Positions 15,926-24,633 of a stretch of 64,000 nt of DNA are shown piece by piece. The translations under genes and the position numbers were made by a program. Below the pieces are notes generated by a model. The model made no database searches and was not told the DNA's origin. It saw only the letters and a list, made by a program, of their open reading frames with translations. Every line of letters starts with the position of its first letter. Positions within the stretch are counted from its first letter, which is position 1. Origin of the DNA: Tateyamaria omphalii (GTDB lineage: Bacteria > Pseudomonadota > Alphaproteobacteria > Rhodobacterales > Rhodobacteraceae); contig NZ_JAHVHT010000008.1 of assembly GCF_019802125.1 (NCBI RefSeq), forward strand, positions 1 to 64,000. Reading direction: 5' to 3'.

Positions 15926-17311
15926 ATGAGCAGCGAAGCGCCCCCCCTGCCCCCCTATTTCAATATCGATCCCGATCAGGCGCTGGCCGGTCTGGGCGAC
16001 GCCACCGATGTGGCGGGGTTCGCAGCGCTCGCCGAAGCCTGTGCGCGGGGTCGGACCGATCTGGCAAGTCGCGGGCTGAACGAAAGTGGCGGACGGACCC
16101 TGCGCCTGTTTTCCACCTGGGAGATCACCCGCTACCTGATCCCCGTGGCCCCTGCCCATTTCCGCCGCGTGCTGCGCCAGAACACCGACCTGCCCCAGGG
16201 CACGTCCGAGACCGCAGGCGGGGCCAAGTGGTTCACCCTCGACGAAGTGCTGCGCCTGCGGGCGTTCTTCAGCGAGGCGGGATCGAAGGCAAAGGAATAC
16301 CGCCCCTATCGGCCCGAAGGATTGGCCGCCAAGATGGTCGCCGTGGCCAATTTCAAGGGCGGGGTGGGCAAGACCAGCACGGCGGCGCATCTGGCGATGT
16401 CGGCGGCCCTTGATGGCTACAAGGTGCTGGTGATTGATCTGGACAGCCAGGGATCCATGACCTCGATCTTTGGCGGCATGGTGGCTGATGAATGGCAGAC
16501 CGTCTTTCCGCTGCTGGCGCGCCATTACGGCACCCATATGCAGGCCGAGAACCAGGCACGGCTGGCGCGGGGCGAGGACCCTGTGCCGCTGGATGATACG
16601 CTGAGCGAGGCGATGGGAGTGCGGGCGCAGGATCTGGTGCAAAAGACGCACTGGCCCAATATCGACCTGCTGGGCGCGCAGCTGAACCTCTACTGGGCCG
16701 AGTTCCAGATCCCCGTCTGGCGGATGCAGGGGCGGTCGTGGAAGCTGTGGGATGCGCTGGCGGACACGCTGGCGGCCGACGGGGTGCTGGACGATTATGA
16801 CCTTGTCTTCCTCGATACGCCCCCGGCGCTCGGCTATCTGACCATCAACGGGCTGAGTGCGGCCGACATTCTGCTGGTCCCATTGGGCGCGTCGTTTCTG
16901 GAGTTCGACAGTACGGGCCGGTTCTTTGACATGTTGCATTCGACCTTTGCCAGCATCGAAGAGGCCGAGAACATGGCCGCCCGGGCGTTGGGCCGGGCGG
17001 GACTGTCCTTTGAGTGGGATGCGGTGCGGGCGGTCCTGACGCGCTATGATGCGAGCCAGCAGGCCGAGCTGGGCGCGCTCATGCAGGCCTATCTGGGTCA
17101 GGCCCTGTCGCCGCATCGGCAGGATTTCACGGCCCTGATCGGGCAGGCGGGTGAGCAGGTGAATGGCATCTACGAGGCCGATTACCGCGACTTCAACCGC
17201 GAAACTTACGTGCGGGGGCGCGACACGTTCGATCAGACCTATGCCGCGTTCAAACGGCTGCTTGTGGGTGTGTGGCGGCGCGAAGAACTAGAGACAAACA
17301 AGGGGGAATGA
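15926..17311 (+). CDS. parA: Plasmid partition ATPase ParA
   Basis: Walker-type ATPase that segregates the replicon together with ParB. The N-terminal ~130 residues contain a helix-turn-helix-like segment (EITRYLIPVAPAHFRRVLRQ; WFTLDEVLRLR), as in large type Ia ParA proteins that autoregulate their operon. The deviant Walker A KGGVGKTSTAAHLA is near residue 144, A' VLVIDLDSQGS near 167 and the Walker B-like LVFLDTPPALGYL near 293. At 461 residues it is in the range of roseobacter plasmid ParA. It starts at ATG 15926 with GAAGG about 10 bp upstream. parB follows 4 bp after the stop. Confidence 0.95.
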   Translation: MSSEAPPLPPYFNIDPDQALAGLGDATDVAGFAALAEACARGRTDLASRGLNESGGRTLRLFSTWEITRYLIPVAPAHFRRVLRQNTDLPQGTSETAGGAKWFTLDEVLRLRAFFSEAGSKAKEYRPYRPEGLAAKMVAVANFKGGVGKTSTAAHLAMSAALDGYKVLVIDLDSQGSMTSIFGGMVADEWQTVFPLLARHYGTHMQAENQARLARGEDPVPLDDTLSEAMGVRAQDLVQKTHWPNIDLLGAQLNLYWAEFQIPVWRMQGRSWKLWDALADTLAADGVLDDYDLVFLDTPPALGYLTINGLSAADILLVPLGASFLEFDSTGRFFDMLHSTFASIEEAENMAARALGRAGLSFEWDAVRAVLTRYDASQQAELGALMQAYLGQALSPHRQDFTALIGQAGEQVNGIYEADYRDFNRETYVRGRDTFDQTYAAFKRLLVGVWRREELETNKGE

Positions 17312-17315
17312 GCAG

Positions 17316-18275
17316 ATGGCCAAGCGCAAGAGACTGAGCCCGGCGGTGGGGATCGGCACCGGTGATGCGACCCCTGCCCCCTCGGGCGCCCGCCCGCCCA
17401 TTGCGAGCATTGCAGGCGACGCCGCGACGGCGGCGGCCTTTGACTCTGTTCGGGCCGAGTTGGAGGGGGCGCAAAAGGACGGGCGGCTGGTGATGCAACT
17501 GTCCCTTGAGGCCGTCGACCGCGCCTATCTGATCCGCGACCGGATCGAGATGGGCGAGGAGGACATGGCCGCCCTGACCGACAGCCTGCGCCGCCGGGGC
17601 CAGCAGACCCCGATCGAGGTGGTGGATCTGGGCGGCGGCACCTATGGCCTGATCTCGGGCGCGCGGCGCATGGCGGCGCTGGCGCATCTGTTTGCCGAAA
17701 CCAAGGATGATCGCTTTGCCACCGTGCAGGCCCTGATCCGGCAGCCAGCAGATCGTGCCGCGACATACGTGGCGATGATCGAGGAGAACGAGATACGCGC
17801 AGGGCTGTCCTACTATGAGCGCGCGCGCATCGCGCATAAGGCGGTCACGTTCGGGGTCTTTCCCACGGCCAAGGAGGCGTTGCAGAGCCTCTATGCCGGG
17901 GTCAGCTTTTCGAAACGGTCCAAGATCAAATCCTTCATGGCGTTGGTCGAGGCCTTTGACGAGGTGCTGTGCTTTCCCGCCCAGATCACCGAGCGGCTGG
18001 GCCTGTCTGTGGTCAAGGCGATGGCCGAGGACGAGGATCTGGAAAAGCGCATTTACAACACGCTGGTCCATACCCCGCCCGAAACGCCTGCGGCGGAGGC
18101 GGCACTGTTGACCAAGGCGCTGAAACCGGACCCGAAAACAGTGTCTAAACCGCCCGAAATCGTGCGCGGTGTGCATATCGAGGCCAAGCCCGGGCGCATC
18201 GTGCTGGAGGGCACCGGCGTGACGGAAAAGTTCATCGCCCGGCTCGAATCCCATCTCAAGGCGCGCTACCGCTGA
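17316..18275 (+). CDS. parB: Plasmid partition protein ParB
   Basis: Centromere-binding CTPase-family partition protein. ParB/Spo0J features visible are the N-terminal domain with ISGARRMAALAHL, the conserved ENEIRAGLSYYERARI box (near residue 158) and a helix-turn-helix region around VSFSKRSKIKSFMALVEAFD, then a C-terminal part ending GTGVTEKFIARLESHLKAR. It is 319 residues. It forms an operon with parA and is followed by a MITE-like insertion and a 24-bp palindrome that may be its binding site. Confidence 0.95.
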   Translation: MAKRKRLSPAVGIGTGDATPAPSGARPPIASIAGDAATAAAFDSVRAELEGAQKDGRLVMQLSLEAVDRAYLIRDRIEMGEEDMAALTDSLRRRGQQTPIEVVDLGGGTYGLISGARRMAALAHLFAETKDDRFATVQALIRQPADRAATYVAMIEENEIRAGLSYYERARIAHKAVTFGVFPTAKEALQSLYAGVSFSKRSKIKSFMALVEAFDEVLCFPAQITERLGLSVVKAMAEDEDLEKRIYNTLVHTPPETPAAEAALLTKALKPDPKTVSKPPEIVRGVHIEAKPGRIVLEGTGVTEKFIARLESHLKARYR

Positions 18276-18281
18276 GCTCTA

Positions 18282-18544
18282 GGACCCATACTCACAAACC
18301 GCGCGCCACTGGCGCCCATTTTGCAAAATCAGGGTTGTTTGGAGGCCGAAGACCGTAGTGGTTCTACGGGCAAGGACACCAAGCCGCACTGATGCCGTAA
18401 AATGGGCGCCCCACTGGTTTGACAGATTTTTTCTCTGAGCAGCCTTACATCTGCTTGAAAGAGAACCACTCTTCCGGCGCAGATGCGCGTTGTCAGAGAA
18501 AAAATCTGTCAAACCAGTGGGGCGCGGTTTGTGAGTATGGGTCC
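18282..18544. mobile_element. 263-bp MITE-like element with 31-bp terminal inverted repeats
   Basis: The ends 18282-18312 and 18514-18544 are inverted repeats matching at 30 of 31 positions (outer bases GGACCCATACTCACAAACC). They are flanked by TA on both sides (18280-18281 and 18545-18546), consistent with a TA target duplication. No transposase gene fits inside. Nested inside are a 12-bp inverted pair GGCGCCCATTTT (18311-18322 / 18399-18410) and a perfect 33-bp inverted pair (18406-18438 / 18493-18525) with a 54-base loop, so the single strand could fold as a branched structure. It looks like a non-autonomous transposon of an IS5- or IS630-like family; the family is a guess. It occupies most of the 390-bp gene-free stretch between parB and the DUF2793 gene. 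Confidence 0.75.
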
Positions 18545-18545
18545 T

Positions 18546-18569
18546 AAACCTTTCGCATGCGAAAGGTTT
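18546..18569. repeat. 24-bp perfect palindrome, copy 2 (candidate partition site)
   Basis: Identical to 12707-12730 (AAACCTTTCGCA plus its reverse complement). It abuts the right end of the MITE-like element, whose TA flank overlaps its first base. Removing the element would put the palindrome about 8 bp after the parB stop, a common place for a parS centromere. A weak terminator role for parB cannot be excluded, since TTTT ends the palindrome. Confidence 0.6.
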
Positions 18570-18665
18570 TGAGGCACCGCACGGTGGTCCAAGACTTGGT
18601 TAACCGCTTTCCCATAGCGTCCCCGTTCGTCACATGCGCCGACACGACACGGGAGCCGCTTTGCC

Positions 18666-20072
18666 ATGACCGATACCTCGCTGATCCTTGGGCTGCCCTA
18701 TATCCAGCCCTCGCAAGCCCAGAAACATGTCACCCATAACGAGGCGCTGCGGGTGCTGGACACGCTGGTGCAGCTTGTGGTCACCGACCGTGACCTGTCG
18801 CTGCCGCCGGCGGGAGCGCAGGCAGGGGACCGGTATATCGTCGCCGCACCGGGGCAGGGGCCCTGGGCCGGACACGACACCGAGATCGCGGTGCTGGACG
18901 GCAATGCATGGGTGTTCATCGCGCCTCAAACGGGCTGGACGGCCTATGTGACCGGGCAGGGCACGCAGGTCGTCTTTGACGGCGCGGACTGGCAGGCGCG
19001 GGATATTTCTGCCGTGGACAGCCTGGGCATCAATGCGACATCCGACAGCTTCAACCGCCTGTCCGTGGCCTCGGATGCGGTGCTGCTGAACCACGCCGGT
19101 GCGGGCCACCAGCTCAAGATCAACAAGGCGGCGGAGACCGACACCGCAAGCCTGCTGTTCCAGACCGGGTTTTCGGGCCGGGCCGAGATGGGACTGGCCG
19201 GCAATGACGATTTTTCCATCAAGGTCAGCGCAGATGGGGCCGCGTGGTCGGAGGCGTTGCGTATCGATGCCGCCACCGGTGCCGTGAGCCTTGGCCAGTC
19301 GGCCTGGCGCGAGATGCTGTCCGGCCCCCGCACCTATTACGTGGACCCCGCGCAAGGCGATGATGCCGGTGACGGGCTGTCGGCGGGGGCCGGGGCCTTT
19401 GCCAGCCTGGCGCGGGCTGTTGCCGCGACGCGCGCCATCGATGCGGGCGGGCATGTGGTGACCATCAAGCTGGCGGATGGCACCTATGCCTTTGGCACGC
19501 CGATGGTGCTGGATATGCCGGTGATCGGCGCCCCCCGCCTGGTGATCGAGGGCAACACGAGCGCCCCGGAGCAGGTGGTGATGGCGGGCGATGACGAGGT
19601 GTTCGAGGTTTCGGGCGGCATTGTCGCCCTGCGCGGTATGCGCTTGCAGAACACCAGCGGCGGGCGGCCCACGGTCGCGGCATCAGACCGCGGCACGGTG
19701 GCGCTGGACCAGGTCGATTTCGCAAGCGCCGGTGGCCATCTGAGCGCGATCGAGAATGGCACGCTGGTCCTGGAGGGGCCGTGCAGCATCTCGGACAATG
19801 CCAAGTATTTCGTGAAGCTGACCGAGGGCGGCTCGGCCCGGATGCGGTCGCAGACCGTGACCCTGACGGGTGCTCCGCATTTCGCGTCGTCCTTCATCAT
19901 CTGCGCACGTTGCAGCGTGGCCCAGATGACGGCCCTGACATTCGCGGGCACGGCCACGGGCCGCCGTTACCTGGTATCGGACAATGCCGTTGTCACCACA
20001 AACGGGGGTGGCGCGAGTTACTTTCCCGGCGACGTGGCGGGCACCGCCGACAGCGGCGGGCGCTACGACTGA
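18666..20072 (+). CDS. DUF2793 family protein with C-terminal beta-helix-like region
   Basis: A 468-residue protein of unknown function. The N-terminus (LGLPYIQPSQAQKHVTHNEA; WVFIAPQTGWTAYV) is the hallmark of DUF2793, a family common in Rhodobacteraceae and often near prophage or gene-transfer-agent tail genes. Residues ~215-468 (TYYVDPAQGDDAGDGLS, then short strands with GGIVALRGMRLQNTS) resemble a right-handed parallel beta-helix as in tail fibres or pectate-lyase folds. No other phage genes are adjacent. There is no signal peptide. It ends 7 bp from the convergent RTX gene. It may be a surface or fibre-like protein, but the role is open. Confidence 0.75.
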   Translation: MTDTSLILGLPYIQPSQAQKHVTHNEALRVLDTLVQLVVTDRDLSLPPAGAQAGDRYIVAAPGQGPWAGHDTEIAVLDGNAWVFIAPQTGWTAYVTGQGTQVVFDGADWQARDISAVDSLGINATSDSFNRLSVASDAVLLNHAGAGHQLKINKAAETDTASLLFQTGFSGRAEMGLAGNDDFSIKVSADGAAWSEALRIDAATGAVSLGQSAWREMLSGPRTYYVDPAQGDDAGDGLSAGAGAFASLARAVAATRAIDAGGHVVTIKLADGTYAFGTPMVLDMPVIGAPRLVIEGNTSAPEQVVMAGDDEVFEVSGGIVALRGMRLQNTSGGRPTVAASDRGTVALDQVDFASAGGHLSAIENGTLVLEGPCSISDNAKYFVKLTEGGSARMRSQTVTLTGAPHFASSFIICARCSVAQMTALTFAGTATGRRYLVSDNAVVTTNGGGASYFPGDVAGTADSGGRYD

Positions 20073-20078
20073 GCGGGC

Positions 20079-21413
20079 TTAGAATTCGAAGGCGAAGGGG
20101 TCGATATCATCCACGATGATGTCATCGAGGATGGTGTTGTAATCCGTGATCCCCAGAAGCGTGAGCGTGCTTGTCGTGTCAAAGACAAGCACGAGGTTGC
20201 CGTTCTGGATCTGGGCCGTTCCGTTGAACCCGAAGAGGGCGGGATCGTCCCCCGACACGCCGTTGCCACTGAGAAAGACCTGGCTGAGCACGATGGTGTC
20301 CACGCCCGGTTCGAAATCGGTGATCGTGGATTCATAGGCGGTTTCGCTGGACGAGCCGGTAAAGCTGCCGGAATAGATGAACGTATCGGCCCCCGCACCG
20401 CCAGTGAGACGATCCACGCCGGTCCCGCCAAAGAGCTGGTCATCGCCCCCGTCGCCCATCAGGGTGTCGTCGCCCGCATTGCCGTTGAGCGTGTCGCCGG
20501 CGCCGCCGCCGAGCAGCAGATCGTTCCCGGTCCCGCCCGACAGGTGATCTGCGCCGATCCCGCCATCCAGCGTGTCGTTGCCATCCTGACCGAACAGGCG
20601 GTCATTGCCGGCATTGCCCTTGAGCTGGTCGTCTCCGTCGCCGCCATACAGCATATCGCTGCCGTTGTTGCCGTTCAGGGTGTCGTCGCCTGTCCCGCCC
20701 TCCAGCGTGTCATTGCCGATCCCGCCGTTCAGCCGGTCGTTTCCGGCGTCGCCTTGCAGGTCGTCGGCCCCGGCATCTCCGTTCAGGTCGTCATTGTCGT
20801 CGCCGCCCTGCAGGCTGTCATTGCCCGCTCCTCCGTTCAGCGTGTCCGCCCCCGTCTGGCCGTTCAGGCTGTCGCGTCCCAGGCCCCCGATGAGGAGGTC
20901 GTTCCCTGTCCCGCCGGCCAGCGCATCAAAGCCGTTGCCTCCGCTGAGCGTGTCATTGCCGCCTCCGCCAAAGAGCGTATCGGCCCCATCGAGGCCGATT
21001 GCGGAATCGTCGCCATCGTCGCCGCGCAGGACATCGCCGCCCAGCCCGCCGCTCAGCACATCGTTCCCGGTGCCGCCCGACAGCAGGTCCGCCCCGCTGC
21101 CGCCAAAGATCGTATCCCGGCCCGCGCCGCCCATCAGCGTGTCGAACCCGTTGCTGCCCGTCAGGCTGTCGTTGCCGTCTTCGCCGTCGATGCTGTCGAA
21201 GCCAAGCCCGCCGATGACCCTGTCTGCGCCGTCTCCGGCCCGAATGGTATCATTGCCATCGCCACCAAAGAGCCAGTCATCGCCCGTGGTGCCCACCAGG
21301 GTGTCACCGTCGCCACTGCCGACCAGCGTGATCCCCTCTGCCGACAGTGAAGAGGCCGTCGGGAACCACCACCCCTGAAGGAGAGGGGCCCATATGCTGG
21401 AAAGGCTGCGCAT
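20079..21413 (-). CDS. RTX calcium-binding protein, repeat-only
   Basis: A 444-residue protein made almost entirely of RTX nonapeptides (about residues 30-330; e.g. GGAGNDSLQGGDDNDDLNG), followed by a type I secretion C-terminus (ESTITDFEPGVDTIVLSQ ... ILDDIIVDD). No separate catalytic or binding domain is present. It starts 5 bp after the serralysin stop, so the two are almost certainly cotranscribed and probably coexported. The exact start is uncertain because the first ~25 residues are poorly conserved-looking. The product is presumably extracellular and calcium-folded; possible roles are matrix protein or adhesin. Confidence 0.8.
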   Translation of the reverse strand: MRSLSSIWAPLLQGWWFPTASSLSAEGITLVGSGDGDTLVGTTGDDWLFGGDGNDTIRAGDGADRVIGGLGFDSIDGEDGNDSLTGSNGFDTLMGGAGRDTIFGGSGADLLSGGTGNDVLSGGLGGDVLRGDDGDDSAIGLDGADTLFGGGGNDTLSGGNGFDALAGGTGNDLLIGGLGRDSLNGQTGADTLNGGAGNDSLQGGDDNDDLNGDAGADDLQGDAGNDRLNGGIGNDTLEGGTGDDTLNGNNGSDMLYGGDGDDQLKGNAGNDRLFGQDGNDTLDGGIGADHLSGGTGNDLLLGGGAGDTLNGNAGDDTLMGDGGDDQLFGGTGVDRLTGGAGADTFIYSGSFTGSSSETAYESTITDFEPGVDTIVLSQVFLSGNGVSGDDPALFGFNGTAQIQNGNLVLVFDTTSTLTLLGITDYNTILDDIIVDDIDPFAFEF

Positions 21414-21418
21414 CCGCC

Positions 21419-23977
21419 TTAGACAAACTCAAACGTGAAATCGTCGAGCAGGGGTGTGGCGCTGGTGTAGCCGTTGATCTGCAGGCTCGTGTTGATGTCG
21501 AGTGTCACCACCAGGTTGCCGTTCACCACGGTGACAAAATCGCTCAGGTCGATGTCGTCCGGGTCGGTACCGCCCAACAGCGCCTGATCCACGATCAGCG
21601 TGTCCACGTTGTTCTGGAAGTCCTGGATGATGTCGTTGCCACCGGTGTAGATGAACGTGTCGGCGCCGATCCCGCCGTTCAGGATGTCGTTTCCGTCTCC
21701 GCCCGCCAGCGTGTCGGATCCGGCATTGCCGCGCAGCACATCATCGCCGCCATCGCCCATCAGGCTGTCGCGCCCGTTGCCGCCATTCAGCCGGTCGTCA
21801 TTGGCACCGCCCGAGAGCGTGTCGTTGTTGATGCCCCCGTTGAGCGTGTCGTTGCCCGACCCGCCCAGGATGCTGTCGGCGCCTGCATTGCCGTTGAGCA
21901 GGTCTGCGCCCGCGCCGCCATCCAGCGTGTCGAACCCGGACTGGCCGTTGAGCGTGTCATTGCCGCCATCGCCGTTCAGCGTATCGAGGCCCAGCCCGCC
22001 ATTGAGCAGGTCGTTGCCCGCGCCCCCGTTCAGGAGGTCAAAGCCGTTGTTGCCCTCGAGCGTGTCGTTGCCCGCGCCGCCCGAAAGGGTGTCGTAGCCG
22101 TCGGCCCCGGTGATGCTGTCATTGCCGTCGCCGCCCTCGACCGTGTCGAAGCCGATGCCGCCCAGCACGATGTCGTTGCCGTCGCCCGCGTCGATATTGT
22201 CGCTGCCGCCGAAGCCCGAGATCGTGTCGTCACCGACCGTGCCGGTGAGTGCGCCGTCATCCTCGGGCGTGCCGTCAATGTTGTCGCCCGGCACCGGTGG
22301 TTCCGAGGGCACGTTGGCCGCCAACTGGTTCAGGCTGAAGCTCTGATCGGCAAATTCGAAGATCTCGAACGCGTCGGCCAGCACGGTGCCGAAGGCGCCG
22401 GTGAGCGTGGCCAGCGCGCCCACGACCGATCCGCTGGTGATCTGGGCAAAGTTGAAATCAAAGACCAGACGGTCGGTGCCTGCACCACCGTTCAGCGTGT
22501 CATCGCCTTCGGAGGCGTTCACGGTGTCGTTGCCGCCGCCTGCCTGCACGTCGTTGTCGGCGGCATTGGTGGTGATCAGGTCGTTGCCGTTGCCGGTGAT
22601 CAGGTTCTCGAGCTCGGTGCCGAGCGCGATGCCGATATTGCCGACCAGCCCGCCCACATTCGAGAAGGTGCCGGGGTTCAGGTCGATGACCTGGTTGCTG
22701 TTGTCATAGCCCAGGTCGACAAGGTCGATGCCGTCCTCGTCGAAGATCGTGATGGCCACCGCACCGCCCTGGTAGTTGGCGTTGGTGGCGCCGTTTGCGG
22801 CGGCGTTGAAGAACAGGTCGAGATAGTTGCCCAGTGAACTGTTCCGGCCATAGGTGGTGTCGCCCGCCGTGACACCGCCTTCGGCTGCGCCATAGAGGTT
22901 CTGTGCCGCCAGGATGTCGACCAGCTGGGTGGTCAGGTTCTCGGCATCGCTGGCATTGGTGGTCGGGTTCTCGCTGTTCGTGAAATAGGACATGATCGAC
23001 AGCTGCAGGCTGTCATTGGCGAAGGTGGCGTCGTTGGGATAGGTGGCCGAACCGTTGTAGCCGCCCTGGTGGCCGAGCCCCAGCGCGTGCCCGATCTCGT
23101 GGATGTAGGTGGAGAAGCTGTAGCTGTCGAGCGTGGTGCCGTACTGGTTCAGCCACGCGGTCGAGACGTTCACGACCGAGCTGGTCGTGATCCCGCCCGA
23201 TGCGGTGTAGCTGGAATAGGCCCCGCTGTCGCTGTCGATGAATTCGAGATCCTCGCCGAAGGTGACTTCGACGAAGTCGACGTCGATCACCATTTCCCAG
23301 GCTTCGAACGCCCAGCGTGCCAGTTGCTGGCCCGCCGCGTTCAGGCTGGTGATGTCGACGGTGATCACGTTGCTGGACGATGTGGCCGCGTCAAAGAACA
23401 CGTGGCGGCTTTCGCCGGTTTCCTGCCAGTGCCCGTCGGTCAGGTAGTCGGCCATTTCGTCATAGGTGCCGGTGGGCGGTGGTGGGGGCGGGGTCGTGGT
23501 GGAGACGCTGAGCGCGTAGCCGCCGGTTTCCGTGCTCGAATAGGTGTCGGCCACCAGATAGGCGACCCCGGTATAGGTCGCTGTCCAGACAAAGAGCGAT
23601 GACAGCCCCGGGCCGCCATCGTCGTTTTCGACCAGAACGATATTGTTGTCGTTCAGCAATCCTGCATACGGGTCGTTGATCGGGTTCGATCCGTTGCCTG
23701 TCAGCGCCACCTCGTAGGTTTCGCCCTGCACCACGTTCAGCCCGATGAAGTCGAAATCGCTGTTCAGGTTGCCGATGAACGTGTCGCCTGCACTGATGAG
23801 ATAGGGCGTGCTCAGATCGCCGGGGGCGTCGAGCCCTTCGGTGATGGTGGCGTTGATGGTGGAATTGCCATCAGTCACGGCCCCGATTTCAAAGAAATCC
23901 GAGGATAGCGGGTCCTTGGATCCGGTCTCATGTCGCTGTGGGTCGAAGGTTTGCGTCGCAGAACAAATGGTACACAT
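21419..23977 (-). CDS. Serralysin-like RTX metalloprotease (M10-type)
   Basis: An 852-residue secreted zinc protease. The start [16 protein letters not shown] matches the N-terminal style of roseobacter serralysins. Residues ~50-165 form a pre-peptidase C-terminal-like domain ([19 protein letters not shown]), and a short proline run follows. The zinc site [11 protein letters not shown] is near residue 291, with the Met-turn SIMSYF about 35 residues later. RTX repeats occupy about 575-770, and the C-terminus ([12 protein letters not shown] ... [10 protein letters not shown]) is a type I secretion signal. It is preceded by a small exported protein gene and followed 5 bp later by the RTX-only gene. 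It would be autoactivated outside the cell in calcium, as is known for the family. Confidence 0.93.
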   Translation of the reverse strand: MCTICSATQTFDPQRHETGSKDPLSSDFFEIGAVTDGNSTINATITEGLDAPGDLSTPYLISAGDTFIGNLNSDFDFIGLNVVQGETYEVALTGNGSNPINDPYAGLLNDNNIVLVENDDGGPGLSSLFVWTATYTGVAYLVADTYSSTETGGYALSVSTTTPPPPPPTGTYDEMADYLTDGHWQETGESRHVFFDAATSSSNVITVDITSLNAAGQQLARWAFEAWEMVIDVDFVEVTFGEDLEFIDSDSGAYSSYTASGGITTSSVVNVSTAWLNQYGTTLDSYSFSTYIHEIGHALGLGHQGGYNGSATYPNDATFANDSLQLSIMSYFTNSENPTTNASDAENLTTQLVDILAAQNLYGAAEGGVTAGDTTYGRNSSLGNYLDLFFNAAANGATNANYQGGAVAITIFDEDGIDLVDLGYDNSNQVIDLNPGTFSNVGGLVGNIGIALGTELENLITGNGNDLITTNAADNDVQAGGGNDTVNASEGDDTLNGGAGTDRLVFDFNFAQITSGSVVGALATLTGAFGTVLADAFEIFEFADQSFSLNQLAANVPSEPPVPGDNIDGTPEDDGALTGTVGDDTISGFGGSDNIDAGDGNDIVLGGIGFDTVEGGDGNDSITGADGYDTLSGGAGNDTLEGNNGFDLLNGGAGNDLLNGGLGLDTLNGDGGNDTLNGQSGFDTLDGGAGADLLNGNAGADSILGGSGNDTLNGGINNDTLSGGANDDRLNGGNGRDSLMGDGGDDVLRGNAGSDTLAGGDGNDILNGGIGADTFIYTGGNDIIQDFQNNVDTLIVDQALLGGTDPDDIDLSDFVTVVNGNLVVTLDINTSLQINGYTSATPLLDDFTFEFV

Positions 23978-24010
23978 GGATACGGATCCGTTTTTTGGAT
24001 TTTGTGCAGT

Positions 24011-24424
24011 TTATAAGGGTAAGTCCGTGATCTTCAAAAGGGCGGAGATCAACATGTCGTACTGACGCGACGTGATTGTGCTGTCCCGTGTGCCTGCGGT
24101 CACACTGGGGCCGGTGCCGGTCTGCTGTCCTGCCCACGCAAGGTGACCGATCAGGGCCGTGTCGGTGGCCTGGTCCAGATGCAGGGTGACGGTTGTGGTC
24201 CCCGGACCGTTCGACACGCGACGGGCGGGCAGGCGCAGGGCCAGTTCCGTGCGCAGCCGGTCGCAGAGGGCCATGTGCAGCGCGGCATCGCCTGCGCCCG
24301 TGCAGCGGACCCCGATATCTGCCGCAGCGCGCGCGCCCATCCCGGTGGCTGCCGTGGACCAGAGCGGGGTCGCGAGGGTCAGTCCCGTGAACGCCAGTTT
24401 CATGAATATCCGCCGTGTCATCAT
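24011..24424 (-). CDS. Hypothetical small exported protein upstream of serralysin
   Basis: A 137-residue protein not recognised by motif. The N-terminus MMTRRIFMKLAFTGLTLA with an Ala-rich cleavage region around ATPLWSTAATGMGARA is a signal peptide; the RR pair gives it a Tat-like look, but the Tat consensus is incomplete. The mature part has two cysteines (in VRCTGAG and ALCDRL) and ends SRQYDMLISALLKITDLPL. It sits 33 bp upstream of the serralysin start on the same strand. Serralysin loci often carry a small periplasmic inhibitor (AprI/Inh); size, export and position fit that role, but I see no Inh sequence motif, so this is only a hypothesis. Confidence 0.6.
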   Translation of the reverse strand: MMTRRIFMKLAFTGLTLATPLWSTAATGMGARAAADIGVRCTGAGDAALHMALCDRLRTELALRLPARRVSNGPGTTTVTLHLDQATDTALIGHLAWAGQQTGTGPSVTAGTRDSTITSRQYDMLISALLKITDLPL

Positions 24425-24633
24425 GCTCCCGGTCTAGCGCAGGCGGGGCGGCAAGGGCACCGGGAATGATGCCGCGCCTTTCCCTCTGACACCTTGCCGG
24501 GACGGTCATGCTTAACCGTCTCCTGCCGCAACCGGAACAACTCGGCTCAATTTGTGCCCAATGTCCTTGGCCCCGCCACAAAGCCCCCGCGGTTTGCCCA
24601 TGTGGGCCTGCCATCTCTGCCGTCGAGTAACGA

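Noticed and set aside
18279..18512. 77-residue open frame inside the MITE-like element
   Set aside because: It is created by the inverted repeats, has no transposase motif and no ribosome site.
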